A stretch of DNA of 64,000 bases from Candidatus Burkholderia humilis (GTDB lineage: Bacteria; Pseudomonadota; Gammaproteobacteria; Burkholderiales; Burkholderiaceae). Location of the stretch: assembly GCA_001184405.1 (NCBI GenBank), contig LFMX01000005.1:62001-126000 (forward strand), given 5' to 3'. Of this stretch, positions 17,780 to 26,980 are shown in pieces. The position numbers and the translations under genes were made by a program. The number at the start of each line of letters is the position of its first letter. Position 1 is the stretch's first letter. Below the pieces are notes generated by a model. The model did no database searches, had not been told where the DNA came from, and was given only the letters and a program-made list of their open reading frames with translations.

Positions 17780-19177
17780 ATGCTGCTCGCCGTCAAAGCT
17801 TTCATTGCCCCTCTCATCGTCGCGTGTGCGATGTTCATGGAAGCCGTCGACGCCAATGTCATCGTCACTGCGATTCCTGAAATGGCGCGCGCCTTCGGAC
17901 GCGATCCTGTCACACTGAAGATTGCGGTCACCAGTTACGTGCTCGGACTCGGCGTGTTCATTCCCATCTGCGGATGGGTTGCCGATCGCTTCGGCGCACG
18001 CATCGTATTTCGCACCGCGATCGGCATTTTCGTCGTCGGCTCGCTGTTGTGCGCCGCGTCTACATCGCTCGGACCGTTCACGGTTGCGCGCTTCATCCAA
18101 GGCGTCGGCGGCGCGATGATGGTGCCGGTTGGGCGCATCATCATCTTCCGCTCGGTGCGTCGCATGGACTTCATTCGCGCGATGAATTATCTGTCGGTGC
18201 CTGCAATGCTCGGACCCGCCGCGGGTCCGCTGCTCGGCGGTTTCATCACGACGTATCTGCACTGGCGGCTGATCTTTTTCGTCAACGTTCCGATCGGCAT
18301 CATCGGTATCTATTTGACCAACAAGTACATCGCGAATTCGCGCGAAGAGCATCCGGGGCAGCTCGACTGGTTCGGCTTCTTTCTTTCCGCCACTGCCGGC
18401 GTGTTGCTGTTGCTCGGCTTGTCGCTCGTGGGCGGCGAACTCGTGCCGCAAAGCGTCGCCTTCGCGATGTGCGCGGCGGGCGCGGCGGCCACAGTGATCT
18501 ATTGTCTGCCTGCGCGGCGTGCGTTGCGGCCGCTGCTCGATCTGCGCTTCTTTCGCGTACCGACGTTTCAGGCGAGCGTGCTTGGCGGGTCGATGTTTCG
18601 CATCGGGCTAGGGGCGGTGCCGTTCTTGCTGCCGCTTGCGCTGCAAGAGGGGCTCGGGATGTCCGCGTTCAAGTCCGGCACAATTACGTGTGCATCCGCG
18701 TTCGGCGGAATGTTCATGCGATCGTTTGCATCGCGCGTGCTGCATCGGTTCGGGTTTCGGCAAACGCTCTTTTATAACGCTGCGCTTTCGGGAATTGCGA
18801 TTGCCGCCTGCGGGACGTTTTTTCCCGGCACGCCGACTTGGGTCATCTGGGCTGTGGTGCTGCTCGGCGGGTTCTTTCCTGCACTGCAGTTCACGAGTCT
18901 GAACTCGCTCGCTTATGCGGAGATCGAGACGCGCGATGTCGGGCGTGCGACCAGTCTTGCCAGTTTCGTGCAGCAGGTTTCGCTTGGGCTTGGGGTGACT
19001 ATCGCGGGGATTACCCTCGAGGTCTCGCAGTATCTGAACGGTCATGCTTCTGTGCGATGGTCGGACTTTTGGCCCGCGTTTCTTGTGGTTGGACTGTTTT
19101 CGTTTCTTTCTATGCCGGTGACAGCGCGGCTTGCGCGTGATGCGGGGTCTGAGATTTCTCGCGGGACGCGGGGGTGA
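17780..19177 (+). CDS. MFS transporter, DHA2 (EmrB/QacA-like) drug efflux family
   Basis: The 465-residue membrane protein has about 12-14 hydrophobic segments. The MFS motif GWVADRFGARIVF follows helix 2. The DHA2 motif C region LGPAAGPLLGGFITTYLHWRLIFFVNVPIG lies after helix 5. It probably exports drugs or other small molecules by proton antiport. The ATG at 17780 was chosen because family proteins start just before the first helix (FIAPLIVACAMFMEAVDANV). No membrane-fusion partner gene is adjacent. The last 20 codons become poorer in GC-ending codons, but the frame is intact. Confidence 0.87.
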   Translation: MLLAVKAFIAPLIVACAMFMEAVDANVIVTAIPEMARAFGRDPVTLKIAVTSYVLGLGVFIPICGWVADRFGARIVFRTAIGIFVVGSLLCAASTSLGPFTVARFIQGVGGAMMVPVGRIIIFRSVRRMDFIRAMNYLSVPAMLGPAAGPLLGGFITTYLHWRLIFFVNVPIGIIGIYLTNKYIANSREEHPGQLDWFGFFLSATAGVLLLLGLSLVGGELVPQSVAFAMCAAGAAATVIYCLPARRALRPLLDLRFFRVPTFQASVLGGSMFRIGLGAVPFLLPLALQEGLGMSAFKSGTITCASAFGGMFMRSFASRVLHRFGFRQTLFYNAALSGIAIAACGTFFPGTPTWVIWAVVLLGGFFPALQFTSLNSLAYAEIETRDVGRATSLASFVQQVSLGLGVTIAGITLEVSQYLNGHASVRWSDFWPAFLVVGLFSFLSMPVTARLARDAGSEISRGTRG

Positions 19178-19212
19178 GGTTTTGGGGTTTTGTTGTCGTG
19201 AAAAGCGCTTCT

Positions 19213-19277
19213 CTTGCCTCTTTTTCAGTAACCGCCTCCCCGCTGGGGAGGCGGTTAGTTACTGAAAAAGAGGCAAG
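19213..19277. repeat. Long near-perfect inverted repeat between converging genes
   Basis: Left arm from CTTGCCTCTTTTTCAGTAAC to CGCCTCCCC and its complement, separated by GCT. The arms are 29 bp with one four-base TAAC bulge. It lies between the 3' ends of the MFS gene and nrdA and could act as a bidirectional terminator. The AGTAxCCGCCTCCCC core recurs at 45037-45050 beside the MITE-like element, so it may be a dispersed REP-type repeat. Confidence 0.8.
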
Positions 19278-19379
19278 AAACCAGCAGCAGCAAGCAAAAA
19301 AAATGGACCGGACATCAGAGCACTCAAAAAACCCCAGAGCACCCCAAAATGACCAGTCCGTCATCAGAGGACGAAACCC

Positions 19380-22300
19380 TTACTGACAGGCCTCACACTC
19401 ATCAAACCCCGGATCCCCCGGACGCATCATGCAAACCGGACCATCGGCCTCGGGAGCGGCCGCCTCGACCGCAGGCGCAGCCGCATTGAACCCACCATTG
19501 CCAGCGGAAGAAGACGAAGAAGAACCACCAAACCCGCCCGCAGCACCGCCATCGCCAGAAGAGGAAGAAGGCACAGCATTGAGCGCCCCGTGCGCAACGG
19601 TAGACTTCTCGACGTGTGTCGCCGCCATCGTACGAAGGTAATAGGTCGTCTTCAGACCGCGAATCCACGCCAGCTTATAAACCTCATCGAGCTTCTTGCC
19701 CGACGCGCCCGCCATATAGATGTTCAAAGACTGCGCCTGATCGATCCACTTCTGACGACGCGACGCCGCCTCCACGAGCCACTTCGGATCCACTTCGAAC
19801 GCGGTCGCGTAAATCGCGCGCAGATCAGCCGGAATACGGTCGATGCGCGACAGCGTGCCGTCGAAGTACTTCAGGTCCGACACCATCACTTCGTCCCACA
19901 GCCCGCGCGCCTTCAGATCACGCACGAGATAGTCGTTGACGACCGTGAACTCGCCCGACAGATTCGACTTCACATACAGATTCTGGAACGTCGGCTCGAT
20001 ACACGCCGACACGCCGATGATGTTCGAAATCGTCGCCGTCGGCGCGATCGCCACGCAGTTCGAATTGCGCATGCCGTACGTCGAAATGCGCGAGCGCAGC
20101 AACGCCCAGTCCATCGATTCCGACGAATCCACTTCGACATAACCGCCGCGCGCGTCGGCCAAGAGCTTCAGCGAATCCTGCGGAAGAATGCCGCGATCCC
20201 ACAGCGAGCCGCGATACGTCGCGTAACGGCCGCGCTCTTCCGCCAGTTCCGTCGATGCGTAATACGCGTAGTAGCACACCGCTTCCATCGAACGATCCGC
20301 GAACTCGACCGCCTCCTGCGATACGTACGGCGTGCGCAGCAAGTGCAGGCAGTCCTGGAAACCCATGATGCCCATGCCGACCGGACGATGCTTCAAGTTC
20401 GAGTTACGCGCCTTCGCCACCGCGTAGTAATTGATGTCGATGACGTTGTCGAGCATGCGCATCGCCACGCTGATCGTGCGCTTGAGCTTCGCCTGATCCA
20501 GCGCGTACGTGCCGTCGGCCTGCTTAACCATGTGCGCGACGAGGTTCACCGAGCCGAGATTACACACGGCGATTTCCGTTTCGCTCGTGTTCAGCGTGAT
20601 TTCCGTGCACAGATTCGACGAATGCACGACGCCGATATGCTGCTGCGGCGAACGCACGTTGCACGGATCCTTGAACGTGATCCACGGATGGCCGGTTTCG
20701 AACAGCATGCCCAGCATCTTGCGCCACAGTTGCGCGGCCGGCAGCTTCTTGAACAGCTTGATTTCGCCGCGCGCCGCTTTCTCTTCGTAAGCGATGTACG
20801 CCTTTTCGAAGTCCGCGCCGAACAGATCGTGCAGATCCGGGCACGTGGACGGCGAGAACAGCGTCCAGTCGCTGCCTTCCACCACGCGCTTCATGAACAG
20901 ATCGGGAATCCAGTTCGCCGTGTTCATGTCGTGCGCGCGGCGACGGTCATCGCCGGTGTTCTTGCGCAGCTCGAGGAATTCTTCGATGTCGAGGTGCCAC
21001 GACTCCAGGTACGCGCACACCGCGCCCTTGCGCTTGCCGCCCTGATTCACGGCGACGGCCGTATCGTTCACGACCTTCAGGAACGGTACCACGCCTTGCG
21101 ACTTGCCGTTCGTGCCCTTGATGTGCGAGCCGAGCGCACGCACGCGCGTCCAGTCGTTGCCCAGACCGCCCGCGAACTTCGACAGTAGCGCGTTTTCCTT
21201 CAGCGCTTCGTAGATGCCGTCGAGATCGTCGGAAACGGTCGTCAGATAGCACGACGACAATTGCGAGCGATGCGTGCCCGAGTTGAACAGCGTCGGCGTC
21301 GACGACATGAAATCGAACGACGACAGCACGTTGTAGAACTCGATCGCGCGCGCTTCGCGGTCGATTTCGTTCAGCGACAGACCCATCGCGACGCGCATGA
21401 AGAATGCCTGCGGCAACTCGATGCGCGTGCCATCGACGTGCAGGAAGTAGCGGTCATACAGCGTCTGCAGGCCGAGATAGCCGAATTGCAGATCGCGGTT
21501 CGCGTCGAGCGCGGCGCCCAGACGCTTCAGATCGAACTGCTGGAGCTTGTCATCGAGCAGGCCGGCTTCGACGCCGCGCTTGATGAACTGCGGGAAGTAT
21601 TCGGCATAACGCTCGCCCATTTCGGCTTGCGTGACTTCGCCTTCGAGAATTTCGCGGCGGATCGTGTGCAGCAGAATGCGCGACGTGACTTGACTGTACG
21701 CCGGATCTTTTTCGATCATCGTGCGCGCGGCAAGAATCGCCGAGTCGTAGACCTGCGACATCGGTACGCCATCGTAAAGGTTCTTCACCGTTTCCGCGAC
21801 GATCGGATCGGCGGAGACGGCATCACCCAGATTTGCACAGGCCGAAACGATCAGCGCCTTCAGTGCTTCCAAATCGAGCGGACGCGTGACGCTGCTGTCC
21901 GTCACGTTGATCACGCCGCCATCGTGCGACTGCGCGCTCTGCGCATCGGTACGCTCCTGCGAACGCTGCTGCGTGCGCTTCTCGCGATACAACACGTACG
22001 CACGCGCGACGTTGTGCTCGCCGCCGCGCATCAGCGCAAGCTCGACCTGATCCTGAATGTCTTCGATATGGAACGTGCCGCCATGCGGACGGCTGCGCAC
22101 CAACGCGCACACGACCGCTTGCGTCAGTTGCTCGACTTGCTCGCGAACGCGCGCCGATGCCGCGCCCTGGCCGCCGTTCACCGCGATGAACGCCTTCGTC
22201 ACGGCGATGGCGATCTTCGACGGCTCGAACGACACCACGCTTCCGTTGCGACGGATGACTTTATAGTCGGCAAACGTCGTGTTCGGCGCGAGCGCTTGTG

Positions 22301-22382
22301 CGGCGCTCGCGCCTTGCGCACCGCCCATCGGCTGTGCGGATGCGCCTTCGAAGGAAATCGTGGCGTTCTCGGTGGTTTGCAT
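19380..22382 (-). CDS. nrdA: Class Ia ribonucleotide reductase, alpha (catalytic) subunit
   Basis: NrdA reduces ribonucleoside diphosphates with the radical from NrdB. The start MQTTENATISFEGA was chosen over an ATG 23 codons upstream that lacks homology. The 1000-residue protein has an extended N-terminus and an ATP-cone allosteric domain (VIRRNGSVVSFEPSKIAIAV, about residues 50-140). The catalytic barrel with NLCTEI and NSNLKHRPVGMGIMGFQD follows. The C-terminal redox pair is CEAC in FDECEACQ. A Gly/Ser-rich linker (GDGGAAGGFGGSSSSSSAGN) precedes the tail. It is intact over 3 kb. Confidence 0.96.
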   Translation of the reverse strand: MQTTENATISFEGASAQPMGGAQGASAAQALAPNTTFADYKVIRRNGSVVSFEPSKIAIAVTKAFIAVNGGQGAASARVREQVEQLTQAVVCALVRSRPHGGTFHIEDIQDQVELALMRGGEHNVARAYVLYREKRTQQRSQERTDAQSAQSHDGGVINVTDSSVTRPLDLEALKALIVSACANLGDAVSADPIVAETVKNLYDGVPMSQVYDSAILAARTMIEKDPAYSQVTSRILLHTIRREILEGEVTQAEMGERYAEYFPQFIKRGVEAGLLDDKLQQFDLKRLGAALDANRDLQFGYLGLQTLYDRYFLHVDGTRIELPQAFFMRVAMGLSLNEIDREARAIEFYNVLSSFDFMSSTPTLFNSGTHRSQLSSCYLTTVSDDLDGIYEALKENALLSKFAGGLGNDWTRVRALGSHIKGTNGKSQGVVPFLKVVNDTAVAVNQGGKRKGAVCAYLESWHLDIEEFLELRKNTGDDRRRAHDMNTANWIPDLFMKRVVEGSDWTLFSPSTCPDLHDLFGADFEKAYIAYEEKAARGEIKLFKKLPAAQLWRKMLGMLFETGHPWITFKDPCNVRSPQQHIGVVHSSNLCTEITLNTSETEIAVCNLGSVNLVAHMVKQADGTYALDQAKLKRTISVAMRMLDNVIDINYYAVAKARNSNLKHRPVGMGIMGFQDCLHLLRTPYVSQEAVEFADRSMEAVCYYAYYASTELAEERGRYATYRGSLWDRGILPQDSLKLLADARGGYVEVDSSESMDWALLRSRISTYGMRNSNCVAIAPTATISNIIGVSACIEPTFQNLYVKSNLSGEFTVVNDYLVRDLKARGLWDEVMVSDLKYFDGTLSRIDRIPADLRAIYATAFEVDPKWLVEAASRRQKWIDQAQSLNIYMAGASGKKLDEVYKLAWIRGLKTTYYLRTMAATHVEKSTVAHGALNAVPSSSSGDGGAAGGFGGSSSSSSAGNGGFNAAAPAVEAAAPEADGPVCMMRPGDPGFDECEACQ

Positions 22383-22765
22383 GTGCAAAACTCCAATGTT
22401 CGATTGATGCGGATGGTCCGCGGATTTATCACTTATGCCGCGCGCGATCATGCTTCACGATGCGCACACGGTTGTTTGGCGGTAAAGCCGGGCTGTGAAG
22501 TCAGCAGGCTTGAAAACGGGAATCACGGCGCTTTCGGCCCGCACTGTTCTGGCGTCTCGTGCGGTGCCCGCGTTGGCGCGCGGTATCGGTCGACGCAATT
22601 CACGTTCACTTGCATGCGTTTTTTACGGTGCTGCCTGCTGGCGCTCAGTGTCCGCACGGCGCTCTCCTCGCAAAGAGCCACCGCTTCGTCACCGCCCCGG
22701 GCCAGCCATGCCTGATGCCGGAAAGCCGACGGCGCCGGCTCATGGGAGCGGGCGCCGCCTCAACA
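22383..22765 (-). other. Leader region upstream of nrdA
   Basis: About 380 bases between the start codon and the NrdR-box pair, without a supported gene. A GC-rich stretch near 22515-22620 and a short AT-richer part just before the ATG are the only features. If transcription starts at the boxes, this is an unusually long 5' leader. Confidence 0.4.
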
Positions 22766-22811
22766 ACACAAGATATAGTGCAAAGTACGTCTGTCCGCAC
22801 CAAGTATAGTG
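22766..22811 (-). promoter_or_regulatory. Paired NrdR boxes upstream of nrdA
   Basis: Sites ACACAAGATATAGTG (22766-22780) and GCACCAAGTATAGTG (22797-22811) start 31 bases apart, the three-turn spacing known for NrdR. Read on the minus strand, the boxes overlap TATACT and TATATC, candidate -10 elements, so bound repressor would block the promoter. Confidence 0.75.
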
Positions 22812-22935
22812 GACATCCGCCCAGTCTCAAAAAGTTTTATTTGCTTTGAATATGCAGGCGCGGGGTTGACTTTTGCTTAGCCGAAGCACGGCGGGGCCTC
22901 CCGCGCGCTGCTGCTGCATCGCAACGAGAAAGACC

Positions 22936-23559
22936 TTACGCGGTGCTGCACTTGTTGCTCAGTAGACGATCATTGGGCTGAAACGGAAAAAAGGATGGCG
23001 GCAGTGCGCTGTCGTGACGCAGACGCGCCCATTCGAAATGCGGACCGGGATCGGTCTTGCGGCCGGGCGCGATATCCGAATGACCGGCGAGCGCATCGAT
23101 CGGATAGCGCTTCACGATGATGCGTGTCAGTTGCGCAAGCGCGTCGTATTGCGCATCCTCGAACGGCAGACGATCGCTGCCCTCCACTTCGATGCCGATC
23201 GAAAAGTCATTGCAACGCTCGCGTCCGAAGAACGACGAAACGCCCGCGTGCCACGCGCGTTCATCGCGGGAAACGAATTGCTGGACTTCGCCGCTGCGGC
23301 GAATCACGAAATGCGCGGACACACGCGTGCCGCGCAGATGATCGAAGTACGGATGCGTGTCGTGATCGAGCGTGTTCGTGAAGAAGCGCGCGATGGAATC
23401 GGTCGTGAAATCGTCGGGCGGCAAACTGATGTTATGCACGACGATGAGCGTCGGCGCCGCGTTGCCCGGCCGCGCCTCGAAGTTCGGCGATTCGATGCGC
23501 GTCGCGTTCGTGAGCCAGCCGTGCGCATCGATGTGCGGATCGCGCTTGGGGGATGTCAT
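22936..23559 (-). CDS. ampD: 1,6-anhydro-N-acetylmuramyl-L-alanine amidase AmpD
   Basis: AmpD is a cytoplasmic zinc amidase that frees the peptide from anhydro-muropeptides, feeding the Mpl recycling step. The 207-residue amidase_2 protein has the zinc His in IVVHNISLPPDDF and the second site in GHSDIAPGRKTDPGP. The RGTRVSAHFVIRRSG and RAWHAGVSSFFGRERCNDFSIGIE segments are typical. The start MTSPKRDPHIDAHGW overlaps the upstream gene's end by four bases (ATGA). AmpD loss often derepresses AmpC beta-lactamase; here the gene looks functional. Confidence 0.94.
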   Translation of the reverse strand: MTSPKRDPHIDAHGWLTNATRIESPNFEARPGNAAPTLIVVHNISLPPDDFTTDSIARFFTNTLDHDTHPYFDHLRGTRVSAHFVIRRSGEVQQFVSRDERAWHAGVSSFFGRERCNDFSIGIEVEGSDRLPFEDAQYDALAQLTRIIVKRYPIDALAGHSDIAPGRKTDPGPHFEWARLRHDSALPPSFFPFQPNDRLLSNKCSTA

Positions 23560-23867
23560 CGCGCGTTGCGGCCCGTCGGGCGAGCCGCGTGACGGCGCGC
23601 GTGTTCGGCGCAGCAAAAGCGCTCGCCCGCCGCGACGATTGATTCGCTGCGTGGCGTATGCACGCCGCATTGCGCGCATCGGATGAGCGGATCGGCGAGT
23701 TGCGGCGGTGCATTGCCCGCGCTTGCGTCCGGGCCGTTGCGTGTCCGAGCCGAACCCGCGCCAGCGCTTTGCGCGTCAGCCTGCGCGCGTTCGTTCGCGC
23801 GGCGCAGCTTTTTGAGCAGCCACTGTGTCACGAAGAACAGCACGATCAGAAGAAAGAAATTTCGCAT
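23556..23867 (-). CDS. PP0621-family small membrane-anchored zinc-ribbon-like protein
   Basis: The 103-residue protein starts with one membrane segment (FFLLIVLFFVTQWLLKKL), then an Ala/Gly linker. A C-terminal Cys cluster (IRCAQCGVHTPRSES ... FCCAEH) resembles a small zinc-binding module. This matches a conserved Burkholderia/Pseudomonas protein found next to ampD. Its function is unknown. It overlaps ampD by four bases and follows the ccsA-like gene by 18 bases, so all three are likely cotranscribed. Confidence 0.8.
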   Translation of the reverse strand: MRNFFLLIVLFFVTQWLLKKLRRANERAQADAQSAGAGSARTRNGPDASAGNAPPQLADPLIRCAQCGVHTPRSESIVAAGERFCCAEHARRHAARPTGRNAR

Positions 23868-23885
23868 TGGATAGAAACGTTACGT

Positions 23886-24788
23886 TCAGACGACCGCGCG
23901 ATGCAGCAGCACTTCGAACACGAACCGGCTGCCGACATACGCCAGCAACAGCGCGACGAACGATGCCAGCACCCAGCGCAGCGCCGCGCAGCCACGCCAG
24001 CCGGATATGCGTCGCGCGGTGAGCAGCGCGCCGAACATCAGCCACGAAAGAAACGCGAAGACGGTCTTGTGATCGAACTGCAGCGCGCGATTGAGCAGTT
24101 GCTCGTTGAACGCGAGGCCCGATACGAGAGTCAATGTCAGCAGCACGAAACCCGCGCCGATCAGACGGAACAGCAGTTTTTCGAGCGTGAGCAGCGGCGG
24201 CAAAGTGTCGAGCCAGCTTGCGAGCCAGCCGTTGCCGGTGTGACGCGTCGAAAGCCCGCGCATACGTTGCAGGCGGCGTTCGAGCATCAACATGAGAATG
24301 GCGTGCAGCGCGGCGATCGCAAACAATCCGTACGCGATGTTTGCGATCAGAAAGTGCAGCTTGAACATCGGCGCGGCGGAATACGACAGCACGCGCACGC
24401 CGCCGAAGACGAGCGGCATCAGCGAGGCAAGGCACGCGATCGGCAACACGAGCAGACGCAGGCCATCGAGCGGAAAGAAAAAGCTCTCGATCCAGTAGAT
24501 ACCCGCGCCGAGCCAGAACATCGCGGAGAGTGCGAACGCGAAGCCGAAGATCATCGCGTTCTGGGGAAAGATGGTGGTGTGCAACAACACGCCGTGCACG
24601 AGCAGCGCCACTAACAAGAGCGCGCGCCCGACGCCGCTCATGCCCGACGCCTTCGATGCGGACAGTGAAATGCCCGACGGCACGCCCGCCAGCGCCGGCT
24701 CCACGGCCGTGTGACGATGCGCGCGCCAGCCCGCTACGGCCAGTCCGCCGTAGAGAAGCGCAGTGAGGGCATACAGTACAATATCCAT
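23886..24788 (-). CDS. CcsA/CcmC-like cytochrome c assembly membrane protein (YpjD/HemX type)
   Basis: The 300-residue protein has about eight hydrophobic segments. The late pair, TVFAFLSWLMFGALLTARRISGWRGCAALRW, is typical of the cytochrome C assembly family. The family handles heme in cytochrome maturation; this short form next to ffh is common in beta- and gammaproteobacteria, and its exact role is unclear. It is divergent from ffh with about 108 bases between the two starts. No damage is visible. Confidence 0.82.
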   Translation of the reverse strand: MDIVLYALTALLYGGLAVAGWRAHRHTAVEPALAGVPSGISLSASKASGMSGVGRALLLVALLVHGVLLHTTIFPQNAMIFGFAFALSAMFWLGAGIYWIESFFFPLDGLRLLVLPIACLASLMPLVFGGVRVLSYSAAPMFKLHFLIANIAYGLFAIAALHAILMLMLERRLQRMRGLSTRHTGNGWLASWLDTLPPLLTLEKLLFRLIGAGFVLLTLTLVSGLAFNEQLLNRALQFDHKTVFAFLSWLMFGALLTARRISGWRGCAALRWVLASFVALLLAYVGSRFVFEVLLHRAVV

Positions 24789-24896
24789 GTTTGAAGTTTA
24801 CACTAGGGCCTTGACTAGCGACGTGTTCCCCTTGCAGCACGCAGGGCGGCGCGTTTTTCTGCGTTTAAAAGGGCCGCATTCTCTACCGTCTTCCCC

Positions 24897-26264
24897 ATGC
24901 TCGATAACCTCACTCAACGGATGGCGCGCGTCGTCAAGACGCTGCACGGCGAGGCCCGCCTGACCGAGACCAACACGCAGGAAATGCTGCGCGAAGTGCG
25001 CCTCGCACTGCTCGAAGCCGACGTGGCGCTGCCCGTCGTGCGCGAGTTCATCGCCAAGGTGAAGGAAAAGGCGCTCGGCGAAGAAGTCTTGTCGAGCCTG
25101 TCGCCGGGTCAGGCGCTCGTCGGCGTCGTGCAGAAAGAACTGACGGCCGTGATCGGCGGCGATTACGAAGGCAAAGCCGCCGAACTGAATCTCGCGGTCA
25201 CGCCGCCCGCCGTCATCCTCATGGCCGGTTTGCAGGGCGCGGGTAAAACCACGACCACCGGCAAGCTTGCCAAGCTGCTGCGCGAGAAGAGCAAGAAGAA
25301 GGTGCTTACCGTTTCCGTCGACGTGTACCGCCCCGCCGCTATCCGTCAGTTGCAGACGGTGACCGAACAGGTCAGCGCGGACTTCTTCCCGTCGGAGCCG
25401 GACCAGAAGCCCGCGGATATCGCGCGCAACGCGATCGACTGGGCGAAGCGTCATTATCACGATGTCGTGATCGTCGATACGGCTGGTCGCCTCGGCATCG
25501 ACGAAGCGATGATGAAGGAAATCAGCGAGCTGCACACGCTGCTGAAGCCCGCTGAAACGCTCTTCGTCGTCGATGCCATGCTCGGTCAGGACGCCGTGAA
25601 CACCGCAAAGGCGTTCAACGACGCGCTGCCGCTCACCGGCGTCGTGCTCACGAAGCTGGATGGCGATTCGCGAGGCGGCGCGGCGCTATCCGTGCGTCAC
25701 GTCACCGGCAAACCGATCAAGTTCGTCGGCGTCGCGGAAAAGCTCGACGGCCTCGAAGTGTTCCATCCGGACCGCATGGCGAACCGGATTCTCGGCATGG
25801 GCGACATTCTCGCGCTCGTCGAGGAAGCGCAGCGCGGCGTCGATACCCAGGCCGCGCAAAAGCTTGCCGACAAGGTCAAAAAAGGCGGCGACTTCGATCT
25901 GAACGACTTCAAGGCGCAGTTGTCGCAAATGAAGAAGATGGGCGGTTTGTCGTCGCTGATGGATAAATTGCCCGCGCAGTTCCAGCAGGCCGCGCAAGGC
26001 GCGGACATGAACAACGCCGAAAAGCAGATGCGCCGCATGGAAGGCATCATCAATTCGATGACGCTTACCGAGCGCGCGAAGCCCGAGCTCATCAAGGCGG
26101 CGCGCAAGCGGCGCATCGCGGCGGGCGCGGGCGTTCACGTGCAGGAAGTCAATCGCATGCTGAATCAATACAAGCAGATGCGCGGCATGATGAAAAAGTT
26201 GAAGGGCGGCAATCTGCAAAAGATGATGCGCGGCATGAAGGGCATGTTGCCCGGCATGCGTTAA
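24897..26264 (+). CDS. ffh: Signal recognition particle protein Ffh
   Basis: Ffh binds 4.5S RNA and the signal sequences of nascent membrane proteins and delivers ribosomes to FtsY. At 455 residues it has the N domain and the G domain with the P-loop GLQGAGKTTTTGKLA (about residue 107). Other GTPase motifs are DTAGRLGIDE and TKLDGDSRGGAAL. The Met-rich M domain ends MRGMKGMLPGMR. It is intact. A terminator hairpin follows 13 bases after the stop. Confidence 0.97.
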   Translation: MLDNLTQRMARVVKTLHGEARLTETNTQEMLREVRLALLEADVALPVVREFIAKVKEKALGEEVLSSLSPGQALVGVVQKELTAVIGGDYEGKAAELNLAVTPPAVILMAGLQGAGKTTTTGKLAKLLREKSKKKVLTVSVDVYRPAAIRQLQTVTEQVSADFFPSEPDQKPADIARNAIDWAKRHYHDVVIVDTAGRLGIDEAMMKEISELHTLLKPAETLFVVDAMLGQDAVNTAKAFNDALPLTGVVLTKLDGDSRGGAALSVRHVTGKPIKFVGVAEKLDGLEVFHPDRMANRILGMGDILALVEEAQRGVDTQAAQKLADKVKKGGDFDLNDFKAQLSQMKKMGGLSSLMDKLPAQFQQAAQGADMNNAEKQMRRMEGIINSMTLTERAKPELIKAARKRRIAAGAGVHVQEVNRMLNQYKQMRGMMKKLKGGNLQKMMRGMKGMLPGMR

Positions 26265-26277
26265 AGCGTTCTCACTG

Positions 26278-26314
26278 AACCCGCGCTTCTTCCGCACGCC
26301 GGAAAGCGCGGGTT
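26278..26314 (+). terminator. Terminator after ffh
   Basis: Stem AACCCGCGCTT paired with AAGCGCGGGTT (11 bp) around a 15-base loop, followed by TATCAT rather than a strong T run. Confidence 0.65.
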
Positions 26315-26380
26315 TATCATATGGTGTTCGCCGCCGTTTTTTCCACACTAAGTTTTGTCAGTCTCTCCCCGCTTCCCCAT

Positions 26381-26932
26381 ATGAATCGCGAAGAAGCTCT
26401 CCATATTTTCAGCCACTCCGAAGAGATCGTGACGGTTGAAGAAGTCAACGCATCGATCGGCAGAATGGCCGAAGCCATCAAGGCCGCGACGAAAGACGAC
26501 TTCCCGCTCGTGCTCTCGGTCATGGGAGGCGCGGCCGTGTTCACCGGCATGCTGCTGCCGCATCTGGATTTCCCGCTCGAGTTCGATTACATCCATCTGA
26601 CGCGCTATCGCAATGCGATCAAGGGCGGCAGCGAGATGCAGTGGCGCGTGGCGCCGGCGGAATCGGTGAAGGATCGCATGGTGCTCGTGCTCGACGATAT
26701 CCTCGACGAAGGCGAAACGATGGCCGCGATCCGCGACCGCATCATGGCGATGGGCGCGAAGACGTTCCTGTCGGCGGTGCTGTGCGAAAAGATCATCCCG
26801 AAGGCGAAGCCGCTGCGTCTTGACTTCTGCGGATTCGAAGTGCCGGACCGCTATGTATTCGGATGCGGGATGGATGCCAAAGGTTACTGGCGGAATTTGC
26901 CGACGATTCGGGCGTTGACGGAAGGTGCCTGA
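26381..26932 (+). CDS. Hypoxanthine-guanine phosphoribosyltransferase
   Basis: The 183-residue type I PRTase converts hypoxanthine or guanine plus PRPP to nucleotides in purine salvage. The start MNREEALHIFS was preferred; an upstream in-frame extension to 26321 has no homology. The PRPP-binding motif is VLVLDDILDEGETMA. An upstream VMGGAAVFTGMLLPHL segment and a C-terminal FCGFEVPDRYVFGCGMD segment are typical of HGPRTs. It is intact. Confidence 0.9.
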   Translation: MNREEALHIFSHSEEIVTVEEVNASIGRMAEAIKAATKDDFPLVLSVMGGAAVFTGMLLPHLDFPLEFDYIHLTRYRNAIKGGSEMQWRVAPAESVKDRMVLVLDDILDEGETMAAIRDRIMAMGAKTFLSAVLCEKIIPKAKPLRLDFCGFEVPDRYVFGCGMDAKGYWRNLPTIRALTEGA

Positions 26933-26955
26933 AGCTTGGGCTTCACCAGCAAAGA

Positions 26956-26977
26956 AAAGCGGCCCGCAGGCCGCTTT
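26956..26977. terminator. Bidirectional terminator between converging hpt-type gene and marC
   Basis: AAAGCGGCC-CGCA-GGCCGCTTT, a perfect 9-bp stem flanked by A-rich and T-rich runs on the two sides. Confidence 0.85.
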
Positions 26978-26980
26978 TTT

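Noticed and set aside
19590-22715. Two long plus-strand frames opposite nrdA
   Set aside because: nrdA has all family motifs on the other strand. These frames reflect codon bias only.
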